A stretch of 64,000 nucleotides of DNA from Cymbidium sinense (lineage: Eukaryota; Streptophyta; Magnoliopsida; Asparagales; Orchidaceae): positions 57,993,768 through 58,057,767 of the forward strand of contig CM038218.1 in the NCBI GenBank assembly GCA_021442155.1, read 5' to 3'. The position numbers and the translations under genes were made by a program. A model generated the notes under the pieces. That model was not told the origin of the DNA. It worked only from the letters and a program-made list of their open reading frames with translations, and made no database searches. Of the stretch, positions 46,508-57,427 are shown piece after piece. The stretch's first letter is position 1. Each line of letters opens with the position of its first letter.

Positions 46508-49390
46508 ATTTGAACCCACATCCAACATCTTGGAAGTGTTAAGTGGGGTTCAAATAGATTTGAGAAGATTTAGAAATTTGATTGAAAGAGGATTTTTTTT
46601 TAATATGAATCCAAGTTCAACAAATTTAGGTATGTTGAAAGATGGATTTAGATATTTTAAGAAGGATGCTTCCATAGGTTCATGTTTGTTTGAATTTATA
46701 TTTTTGATTTGAAGACCCTTTCTTTAACAAATTTGGGTATGTTAAAGTAAGGGTCCATTGATTTTATCTTTGTTTGGTGATTTTGGAATTTTACTTACTT
46801 AGCAAATTTGGGTATGCTAAGTGAAGTGTTTGAAAATGATTGTTTCTTTTTGTTGAATTGTTGTTTGGATTTTCGAAAATTGGAATTCCCACTTAGCAAA
46901 TTTAGGTATGCTAAGTGAAGAATCCAAGTGTGTTTTGTTTGATTTTTAAAAATGGGATTCTTAGCAAATTTAAGTATGCTAAGAAGATCCTAAGTGTTTC
47001 ATTTTTGTTTTTGGATGTTTTGATTTTTGAAAGAGTAAGATCCTTAGCAAATTTAGGTATGTTAAGGAAATCCTAAGTGTTTCATTTTTGTTTTGGTTTG
47101 TTTGAAAGTGGAGACTTTACTTTAGCAAATATGGTATGCTAAAGATGAAGTCTCACTTAGTTTTGTGAAATGGAAACTTCACTTAGCAAATTTGGGTATG
47201 CTAAATGAAGTTCAAAATGATGTGTTCAAAATTTTTGATTTGATTTTGTTTTTGGAAATGGAAACTTTTCTTTGGCAAATTTGGTATGCTAAAGAATGAA
47301 GTTCCAAAAGTGCTTGAAATTTTTTGGTTTTGACTTTGGAGACTTCACTTAGCAAATTTTAGTATGCTAAATGTAGTTCCAAATTTGTTTGAAAATTTTT
47401 GATATTGGGTTTGGAGACTTCACTTAGCAAATTTAGGTATGCTAAATGAAGTTCCAAATGTGTTTGAAAATTTTTTGATTTTGAATTTGGAGACTTCACT
47501 TAGCAAATTTGAGTATGCTAAATGAATTTCCAAATGTGTTTGAAAATTTTTGATTTTGGGTTTGAAACTTTACTTAGCAAATTTGAGTATGCTAAATGAA
47601 ATTCCAAAATGTGTTTAAAAATTTTTGATTTTGGATTTGGAGACTTCACTTAGCAAATTTGAGTATGCTAAATGAAGTTCCAAAAAGTCGTTTGAGATGA
47701 TTTTGGATTTGGAGACGTCACTTAACAATTTTGAGTATGCTAAATGAAGTTTCAAATATGTTTGAAAATTTTGTTTTGAATTTGGAGACTTTACATAGCA
47801 AATTTGAGTATGCTAAAATGAAGTTCCAAATGTGTTTCAAAATTTTTGATTTTAGGTTTGGAAACTTTACCTAGCAAATTTGAGTATGCTAAATAAAGTT
47901 CCAAAATGTGTTTGAAAATTTTTTATTTTGGATTTGGAGACTTCACTTAGTAAATTTGAGTATGCTAAATGAATTTCAAAATGTGTTTGAAAATTTTGAT
48001 TTTGGATTTGGAGACTTCACTTAGCAAATTTGAGTATGCTAAATGAATTTCCAAAATGTGTTTGAAATTTTTTATTTTGGATTTGGAGACTTCACTTAGC
48101 AAATTTGAGTATGCTAAATGAAGTTCCAAATATGTTTGAAAATTTTTGATTTTGGAATTTGAAGACTTCACTTAGCACATTTGAGTATGCTAAATGAATT
48201 TCCAAAAAGTCGTTTGAGAAATTTTTTGATTTTGGATTTGGAGACTTCACTTAACAAATTTGAGTATGCTAAATGAAGTTCCAAATATGTTTAGAAAATT
48301 TTGTTTTGAATTTGGAGACTTAGAAATTTGAGTATGGTAAAATGAAGTTCCAAATATGTTTAAATTTTTTTTATTTTGGGTTTGGAAACTTTACTTTGCA
48401 AATTTGAGTATGCTAAATGAAGTTCCAAAATGTGTTTGAAAATTTTTTATTTTGGATTTGGAGACTTCACTTAGCAAATTTGAGTATGCTAAATGAAGTT
48501 CCAAATATGTTTGAAAATTGTTTGATTTTGGAATTTGGAGACTTCACTTAGCAAATTTGAGTTTGCTAAAAGAAGTTCCAAAAATGTTTGAATTTTTTTT
48601 AATTTTGGATTTGGAGACTTCACTTGGAAAGTTTGAGTATGCTAAATGGAGTTCCAAATGTTTTTGAAACTTTTTGATTTTGGATTTGGAGACATCACTT
48701 AGCAAATTTGAGTATGCTAGATGAAGTTCCAAATGTGTTTGAAAATTTAAAAAATATGATTGTTGATTTTTTTTATTTTTGAAAAGAGGACTTCCATTTG
48801 ACAAATTTGGGTATGTTGAGATGGAAATCAATCTTATTTTTGAAATGTAAAAATTTTGTTTTGTGTGTGATTATTACTTTTTTTAAAAAAAGGAATTCCA
48901 ACTTAATCATATATGGGATATGTTTAAGTGGGATTTTCAAATGATGTTATTTTTATTTGGAAATGAAATCTTCATTCAATAAATTTAGGTATATTAAATG
49001 AAGATGTTCATATGTGCTTTTGAAAAATTTAATTTTATTTGAAAATGAAACTTCCATTCAATATGTGTGAGTGTATTGAATGGAAAGGTTCATATTTGCT
49101 TTTTGAAAACTTTATTTTTTTTTTATTTTGATTTTGATTTTTTGGAAAGATGATTGTTCATTTTATTTTGAAAATGAAATCTTCATCAAAGTGAATTGAA
49201 AGATGTTCAATAGTGCATTTGGAAAACTTAATTTTATTTAAAAATGAAACCTTCATTCAATAGGAGTGAGTGTATTGAATGGAAAGGTTCATGTGTGCTT
49301 TTTGAAAGTTTTATTTTTGATTGTCATTTTTGGAAAGATGATTGTTCATCTTATTTTGAAAATGAAATCTTCATCAAAATGGATTGAAGG
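46508..49390 (-). repeat. Leader array of ~35 hairpin repeats with covarying arms
   Basis: Units of 75-110 bp follow one another through the whole leader. Each has an inverted repeat around an almost constant centre (AAATTTGGGTA or AAATTTGAGTA, plus strand). Arms vary between units but stay paired: GACCCTTTCTTTAACA with TGTTAAAGTAAGGGTC (46,714-46,755), CACTTAGCA with TGCTAAGTG (~46,893), GAGACTTTACTTTAGCA with TGCTAAAGATGAAGTCTC (~47,110-47,150), TTCCATTCAAT with ATTGAATGGAA (~49,050). The middle (47,160-48,760) is a more uniform ~75-79 bp tandem array with TTAGCA/TGCTAA stems. It lies between the primer binding site and gag, where retroelement RNA carries packaging and dimerisation signals. 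Confidence 0.85.
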
Positions 49391-49530
49391 AAGATGCTCA
49401 TTTTCAACTTAAGAATGAAATAAGCTAACTGCCAACAAAAAGAAAGATAGTCTCAAATTCATACTAAAGTGCAAACCCACTATCGATACTTGAAGACAAT
49501 GATCATTTACCAAAGATGGAGAGAGGAACC

Positions 49531-49549
49531 ATCCCCAGTGGAGTTGCCA
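49531..49549 (-). promoter_or_regulatory. Primer binding site, tRNA-Arg-like
   Basis: On the minus strand TGGCAACTCCACTGGGGAT begins with the TGG that pairs with a tRNA CCA end. It resembles the TGGCGACTC..CTGGGGA primer sites of plant Ogre-type elements, which use tRNA-Arg. It sits between the inferred 5' LTR end and the leader. Identification of the exact tRNA is from memory of the family and not from a search. Confidence 0.65.
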
Positions 49550-52500
49550 AAAAAATCTAAGGAGAAAAATTTCTATATTGTCGCCTTCATATGTGGGTGA
49601 AAGGCAAGAATATAAAAATTCATCTTTTTGGGATGCCATGCAGATCCACAGATGTGCTTACTCAGGTGATCTACATCATCAAGGAAGTGTGTACTATCTC
49701 GAGAGATAGAAGTCACTACCTTTTAATGGATCTAATCACCTCAATAAGGGCTCCTAAGGACAATGGGTCTACATATGTACCAGATTCTTCCCCTACTTTA
49801 CATGGAAAAGTAAAGTAGGGTTTATTTTAAATCGAGTTTGTTAAGTTCCCTACAGGGGCAAGCCGCCATAGTTAATTACATCCTAAGGGGCGAGATCCCT
49901 TAGGAATACTCTCGATTAAGGTAAATGATCATTGTCTTCAAAGGTTCCAATAGGAAGAGACTATCAATTAATTGGTTCATTTTTGAAGATCAAATGGGAT
50001 TGATCAAAGAGAGAGTGTTATTATCAAGCCAAAATGAAGGTAAGTAGGAGATGTCCACGATGCTAGGAAACCTAGCGAGCATCCCAAACTATCCTATGGT
50101 TGGGCTTTACATTAATTTGTTTGAGTTACAATTTTCATTAGAAATTTAGGACTTATGATTCCATAACAGAAGATTAAGAAAATGCCTAAGAGGTGAGGAA
50201 TTATGCATATGGCCCATAAAGGGGAGAGAAGCAACCTCAAAACCTAAATCTAAGGAGCTTCGGTGAGAGCCGAAAGCATAACCTAAATCTAAGGTAAAAA
50301 GGGTATTTTATTTGTCTCCATAAGAGAGGATAAACCACCCGACTACTTGGACTTACAACCGCCTAAGGGTGGCTGCCAACTAACTCCTCCTATGATTTTA
50401 AATACATGTAGGCAAGTCATATGCTTTATGCAAGATAGTTAGGCTGTTATTTATTTAGACAGAGACTACTTAAATTCACTCCCTAAAGAGACTAGATCAT
50501 GTAAGGACATGCTTCAAATGACCTAAATCTAATGCAATTTAGATTTCATTTTCTTTTCATTTTGGACAATCATTTTGACTCTGGATAATAAGATTCATAT
50601 GCCTAATGCATGAAAAATAAAGTTATTGGCCAAAATCAGTGAGAAGAGAGGAGGTGTGTTTCCACCAAGCTCTCAAAGGTCAAGCTAAGTTTCTCTGGCA
50701 AAGGTGGAAGCCCTCCAATCAAGGGTGAAGCAAGATGCATTTATGCATGATATTATAAAAGAAAGTACTCATCTAGCTAAGGGGTTGCTAATTCTTTTAT
50801 CTTGATTTTAAACCTAATCTTTAGTGAGGTTCTGAATTCTTTATTTTAGTTTTGAATTATTAAATTTGGTAAAAGATTTATTTTTCTCTAAGAGCCTAAT
50901 CCACATCTAGGCCATACATAAAGCAAGAAAGAAACTAGGAAAAAATGTAACTTAATGCACAAGCTAAACAAATCATCAATCAATTTATAAAGCTAATCAC
51001 AAAAAGAATAAGAGGCCAAGTGTGGTCGGGTGCCACCACACAAACCCAAAAAATAAATTGGGTAGCAGAGCTCTACCCTTATACAACCTAGATTACAAAT
51101 GAAATATATACAATTAAGTAAGGAATTCATTGTTATGGGGGTCTTCAAGCTTTATTTCCTCATTCTTCTTTTCTTCTTTCTTCTTTGGCTCTTTCTTTTG
51201 GATGGTTGGAAGGTGGATGCTATTTCACGTGGTACATAAGATGAAATCTTATGACCAATGTTCATCCTAATCCCCATAATAATCATTCCAAAATCCTAAT
51301 TGCAAAATTTACATGAAAAGGAAAAGTAAATCTAGCTAACACCTGCAAAACAAAGGTTAGCTAAACAAACCACCAAATCCCAAGCAACTATATTGGACTT
51401 ATCACCTCACACATGGGTGACTAAGTTCACCTGGCCTATTAGATTATGCTTAGGAGTTTAAACACTTGTATAGCAAAAGCATTTATATTTTTATTTATAT
51501 AGTGCCCCTTAAGCACAATCCCCTATAGAAAACAATGGTTAGACTATGATTGTCCTACCATTCATTCTATGCACATACATCCTAACATCTAGTTTAAAAC
51601 ATATATCACAAAATAAAAGTAAGCATCAAACCATAAATCACCCTAACCTAAAGCTAGAAGTGGTGACTTAGCCTAATGTGTGTGCTTTGGAGGTTTGTGT
51701 GGTATGCTAGCTATGGCCTTAAGTTAGAATTTTCTAACTGTGAAGCATGTTCAACTTAGGGGAGGGTTTCATTTAAGTGATTTAGTTATTTTGGGTTGAT
51801 TTTATTTCATATTTTTATTAGGTTCAAATGAGTCCTACCATTAATTACTAAGTTATAAAGAGAGAGAAAGAGAAGAGAACTTCTATTCCTTCCCTAACCT
51901 AAGTAATTTCTAAAGTAGATTCATATTTTTGGTTTGATTTAGTGAATGTTTTGATTAGGTGTTTTAATCAATCCTAAGTTTAGATGAACTCTAAACAAGC
52001 CCATTCAAAAAGAAAGGCATTTTAAGATTAAATAAAATGAACCAAATTCACAAAACATACATCACTTCATTTCTTTCCCAACATGTATAACATGCATATG
52101 AATGAGTCCTAAGCATATCTATACACACAAATGAGAATGTTTAACACACTTTATGATGCATGCTAAGTGATTCATTTAAGGAAATTTGGAAGTTCATGAT
52201 GCATGATTTTTCTTAAGTAGAAAAGGGATTTCTTATCCAATTTTCACATGCACATAAGAGAGTAGAAAAGCATAAGTGAGTACACCATTGTTAACCAGAG
52301 GTGTAAGGTACAAGACTTACTTAGGGCTACTTAAAGCCTCGCAACCTCAGGGTTGTCCAGACTAATATACCACTTTCCTTAAGAAATGAATGGAAAAGAA
52401 AGAATGTACAAATTTGTATTAGTTGATTCATTTTGTTTATGCAATTTATATATGGAAGCATAGGTATCCTTCTTAAGTGATAGTGTAGGAATGAATAGGA

Positions 52501-54421
52501 TATAGAATTAGGTAAGTGTTAGGTTCTTTTCAAATGAACCACACATCTTACCAAATCCTATTCAAAACTATACTAAAAGAGAAGAGAAGGAAAACCAATA
52601 CTAAGCACATCCTTATATCTTACTCACATTCAAGCTTATATTTAAAATATAAGTAACATACTTTCCATTTTGACAATTGATTCATATATTTTTAAAATAA
52701 TTTAAATTTAATAGTGATAATAGCCACTCATATTCTTACTTTAGCCAACACATGCAAATTTGACATAAAGTAAACATTTTCATTTTAAATTTGAATTTTG
52801 AGAAGTATGAATGCATGAAACCACATGACATACATATTTAACATGTTGGGGAAAGAACTAAAGCAATGAAAGCATGTAAACACATTCACTTTAATTAAAT
52901 CCTAAAGATAATCTTATGAAATAAGAAAACTTAAAGTAAACCAAAGTTCATTTAGTATGATTTTTGTTTGATTTTAAATTTGATTTAATTCTAAAAAGGT
53001 GAGTTGAGTTTGTTGTTTCTAACCCATTTCCACATGTGTTTGACATTTTTGTTTAATTTTTAGATGATTAGATTCATTTTAAATTTTGATTAGGTTAAGG
53101 TATGATTTAAGCATGTTAATTAACCCTTACCTATACCACCTTACCATAGTTAACCAAGTAATTATGAGCCAATGAGATGATATAAATCCTCACAATGAAT
53201 TTAAAATTACAATGCACCCAGGAAGAAAAGGTCCTAATGCAATTTGGCTCTTGATTAATGGTTAATTAAACTAAGGTGTTTAACTTAAGTAATTTCAAAA
53301 CACCCCTCACACGTATGAGTTGGGTTTTGATTTCCTTAATTGAACTTAGGCTCTTGAACACCTAAGCATCTACCCAAAGTAGATTAATTAAGTTTTGGAA
53401 GGTTTTAGAATTGTTATAAATTAATTAAGAGGGTAATTAATGAAGTAACCCTTAATTAAGAAAGGATTATGGAAAGAAAAAGGGAGTTAAGGGAATAGCT
53501 TAGGGAAATACCCCAAAATTATTCCCTAAACCTCCTATTCACTGGATCAAACCTTAATCAACTTTAATAAGGGAATAAAACACTAATAAAACCCATTAAT
53601 TACCCTTAATTACAAAAGGGGGGTAATTAGGAAATGCATTTGCAATTCCCCCAATTAAGCCTTCAATAAATTCCAAGAAAATTAGGGGAGGTAGAGGTCA
53701 ACCCCTAAAACATACCCAAGATGTTTGGGATTAATTAGAGTATTAATTAGGTAGTAATTAGAAAAAAAGATTTCCAATAAAAGAAAAAATTTGAGAAAGA
53801 TATAATTCAAAAACAATTAAAACCAATTTTGAAATATTATAGATTGAATTATCTTTTAGTGGAAATTTACATCATATTTTTTGATTTTTATTTAGGGAGA
53901 TAAATTTTTAAAGCTTAGGGGATTAATTATAATTAAAACCTACTAATCCCTTAACCCTACAACAACACACATGGTGGTCGACGCTTTACACGCATCGCCG
54001 AGTCGCCACTTAAACATCCCATCAAGGTAGGAATATGGTTGTGAACATGGTTTGATACCTGCCATTTGATCAAAGATTGAACTGGAATCACCCTGTGGTT
54101 TTAAAAGGATAAATCAATATATAAAACATGCCTTTAATCTTTGTCATCCATCCAAAATATGCGGATGGACGGCCAGGATCACCCCTGTTCTTCCCTGAGG
54201 ATTAATGGAGACTGTCCATGATCTAAGGGAAGATCCATGCTCAATTGAGCTTGGATTGGAACAAGATTTTCACACACCATCATACACTAATGGAAATCCT
54301 ATCCAATAATTGAATTTTCATCCATGACATTTTTTTCACAAAGACCAACACCCCTTATGTCTAGTGGTCAAAATGGCATACCTCATTGGAGGTGATCACC
54401 AGTGCTCGATTCCCTTGGAGG

Positions 54422-54446
54422 AGCTTCGTCTGGTTGAGACGAAGCT
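54422..54446. other. Perfect 10 bp hairpin in the 5' LTR
   Basis: AGCTTCGTCT and AGACGAAGCT flank a 5-base loop (GGTTG). The equivalent of the hairpin at 31,809-31,829 in the other LTR, where the loop and the outer pairs differ. Confidence 0.6.
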
Positions 54447-57040
54447 ATTGTCAAAGAATCAGGTATTTTGGTTATGTAGATTGCTCTATGGACCAACACC
54501 TCATCCTCTCCTTTGCGGCTTTGATCGAATTGAACTTCTCCTTGCCTTTGGAACTTGAGGGAGAGCTTAGGTGAGCTTGATTTGGTCCCCTGAGAGAGTG
54601 TGCAAAGGGAATTGAAGTGGATTGTAGTGTGGAAGAAGTTTGGAAATCAGTTGAGCTCCCCTATTTTCAAAAGATGAAAATCGAGAATGGCTCTTTCTAA
54701 ATCCCTCTAGGAAGCTTAGGATTGCTCTCTAATGGCTCCTAACACTCTTTAGCACTTAATCAACAATGAAGATGTGTCAATTGAATTGAATTAGGGGGAG
54801 TATATTTCCCCCTGTGGCAATCAGACGGTCGAAGCTATGGATGCCATTTTGATCTAATTGACCATATGGAAAGGGTTGTTTGGGCTGTTTGAAGTTGGCA
54901 CATGGTTGGTTTGAGCCAAGGAGTGGATTGAAACCTCCCATGTGCTTCAAATCAAGTGGAGGGAGGTTTTCAAATTGGCCAATTTGAGCTATGGGGTTAT
55001 TTTTGGCCTTGGGTCCATTTGGGTTGACCTAAACCCATTGGGTTGGGTGCACCACCCTCCATAGTGTTCACTTGACCTATTAGGAAGGTATCAAGTTGAT
55101 ATGAATAGGCTTGACCAAATTCCCCATGGATTTGACCAACATTTGTTCTATGGCCTAGGCATAGAATGGTCATATGTCCAATTTTTGAATTTAGTATGTT
55201 GGGTTGAGAAAATGGGTTTGGCCAAGTTTCATTGGATTTGGAGTTCATTTGATGGGTTTGGCTCATGTTGACCCATTTAGGTCAAAATGGGTCAACTGTT
55301 TGACCAATTGGTCAAATTAGGTCAAACCAAGGGTTGGGTCAAGTTCATATGACCATTTGAAATGCTTTGGTGGCTTTGGTTTGATTCAATTTGGTTTAGT
55401 TTTGAATTTGGCTCATATGAATTCATTTAGGTCAAACGGGTCAAGTTGACCAATTTGACCTATTTGACCTATTTGAGCTAAGTCATGGGTAAGTTTAGGT
55501 TTAGTTAGTCATATGAAGTGGATTGGTATCTTTGTTTCCAATTAATTTTGGTTAAGTTTAGGTCAAGTTGGGTTTAAGGTCAATTGGGCTAGGTTAGGTC
55601 TAGTTGGCCAATTGAGGCTTTGGTCAAGTTCAACAAGTGATTTAGAATGAACTTGACCCATTGGTTTCAATCAATTTGGCTTAGATCATGTTTTGACACA
55701 TTTTGACTTTTTAGGTCAAGTTAGGTCAACTTGGGTCAAGTGGCCAATTGGGCTAGGTTAGGCTCAAATGTTGACTTGGTCAAGTTCAAACATAGTTCAT
55801 GAATGAACTTAGATCAATGGTTTCAATCAATTAGGCCTATTGTGGATTTTGGCTATGTTAGGTTTCATTTTGGCTATGTGTTGACTTGGTCAACCCTTAG
55901 GTTTGACTTGGTTTGATCGAATTTGATTGATTGATCATCCCATGATGATTATTGATCATGATGAGAGGCATATATGTGTTTGGTTCAATCCAATTTGGTT
56001 AGGATTTGAATTTGGCTCATAAGGGTACTTTAGGTCACTTTGGGTCAAGTGAGCCTAAGTGGGTCAAATGGCTTGGTCAAAGCTTGATTTGAGTTTGATT
56101 GAACTTGTATATGGACTTATGATTGGAATATAAATCCATTTGCAAGTGGTTTGAAGTCAAATGGGTTTTGATTCATTTGACAATTTCATATTCAAAGGAA
56201 GAATATGAATGAATTTGGGGTTTGATTTTTGAATTGGGTTTTGATTTAGTGATTGAAGTTTGTATTTATATTTGGATTCATGATTGTAGGGTTGATTGAA
56301 TCATGAAGGAAAATCAAGAGTTTGGCTTGATTTGAAGTTGATTTGGCTAAGTTCAAGATTTTGATTTGAAAGGCTTAGGTTGGATTTTGAGTGGATTGAG
56401 TTTGATTTTTGGAATTGGTTTTGATTGTTTGAATTTATATTTAATTTATATATGTGAATATAAATGAGAATATAAATGGGTCATGAGAAAATTTCATGAA
56501 TTTGGAGTGATTTGATCATGATTTAGGCAAAGTCCATTAAAAGGGATTTAAAGGACTTAGGAAATTTTGGAGTTTGAAGCTTGAATTTTTGAATTTAGTT
56601 TGATTGATTTGAATTTATATTTCATTTATATATGTGAATATAAATGAGAATATAAATGAATTATGAGAAAATCCCATGAAATTGAATTGATTTGATCATG
56701 ATTTTGGCTAAGTCCTTAAGGGAGAAGTAAGGACTTAAGAAGGATTTTAGATTTGGTATATAATTTTTGGATTTGAATTGATTGATTTATATTTATATTT
56801 CATTTATATATGTGAATATAAATGAGAGTATAAATGAATTATGCAAAAATCCCATGAATTTGAATTGATTTGACCATGATTTTGGCTAAGTCCTTAAAAG
56901 GAAAACTTAAGGACTTAGGAATTTCATTCATGGGTTTCAATCATGGATTTCAATCATGTGGCATTAATTTGAGTTTGGAGAAAATCAAATAAGTTTGATT
57001 TGGAGTTTGACTTGAAGGAAGGAAGGTGAGGAATGGTTCA

Positions 57041-57427
57041 AGCTAAGGTTAGGAAAATTTTCCTAACACCCCTAAGGGATGACCTAATCCTATGGCTAAC
57101 TGTTCTAAGTCTCTAGGGCTAGGTTGAGTGTCCACCTAATCACTAGATGTGTCTTAAGACTAAGGAACTCTTAAAGTCTAAGAGTCTTATGCCTAAGATG
57201 GAGGGGTTGAGAGCTCATTCTAAAAATGAGGTCAAGTAGGCAACTTTTGTAACACCCCAAGGCATGAGCTATTCATTCCTATGGCTAACTCTTCTAAGTC
57301 TTTAGGGCTAGGTTTAGTGTCCACCTAATCACTAGATGTGTCATAAGACTAAGGATCTCTAAAGTCTAAGAGGAATCATATGTCTAAGATGGAGGGGTTG
57401 AGAGCTCATCCTAAAAATGAGTTCAAC
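57041..57427. repeat. Tandem duplication of the LTR end
   Basis: The block containing AACACCCC, GGCTAACT, TTCTAAGTCT, CACCTAATCACTAGATGTG and GGAGGGGTTGAGAGCTCAT occurs twice, 57,041-57,230 and 57,236-57,427. The 3' LTR and the diverged copy at 61,600-61,780 each have it once. Probably unequal exchange at this end, or the junction of two related elements. Confidence 0.7.

Larger units (their letters stand above)
27520..57427 (-). mobile_element. Giant Ty3/gypsy LTR retrotransposon, Tat/Ogre-like
   Basis: Two direct repeats of about 7.1-7.2 kb (27,520-34,653 and 50,190-57,427) flank a 15.5 kb interior whose coding strand is minus. In its own direction the interior reads: primer binding site, hairpin-repeat leader, gag, protease, RT, RNase H, second RNase H of archaeal type, integrase, repeat-rich 3' UTR. 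The second RNase H between RT-RNase H and integrase, the large size, and a primer site resembling the tRNA-Arg type all point to the Tat/Ogre lineage. Nearly 30 kb overall. No target-site duplication was found: the outer end of the 3' LTR seems to be lost and the right border is rearranged. Every ORF is broken, so it could move only with proteins from elsewhere. Confidence 0.9.
49556..57427 (-). repeat. 5' LTR of the gypsy element
   Basis: The portion 50,190-57,427 matches the other LTR throughout. The portion 49,556-50,189 has no counterpart there, but the primer binding site lies just beyond 49,550, and the minus strand reads CTTAGA then TTTTTT then TGGCAACTCC, the normal LTR-end/spacer/PBS order; the expected terminal CA is GA. 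So the full LTR is about 7.9 kb. At the other end a ~190 bp block is duplicated (57,041-57,230 and 57,236-57,427), which the 3' LTR does not show. Several short ORFs in it (for example 54,364-54,574) show no domain. Promoter and polyadenylation signals must lie here but could not be located. Confidence 0.78.

Noticed and set aside
47965..48831. Periodic minus-strand ORFs repeating LELHLAYSNLLSEVSKSKIK
   Set aside because: The apparent protein repeat comes from tandem units of 75-79 bp; the frame is lost wherever a unit is not a multiple of three.
46508..49390. CRISPR-like array (regular repeats and spacers)
   Set aside because: Plant nuclear context, palindromic units with covarying arms and no constant direct repeat separated by unique spacers; it is a retroelement leader.
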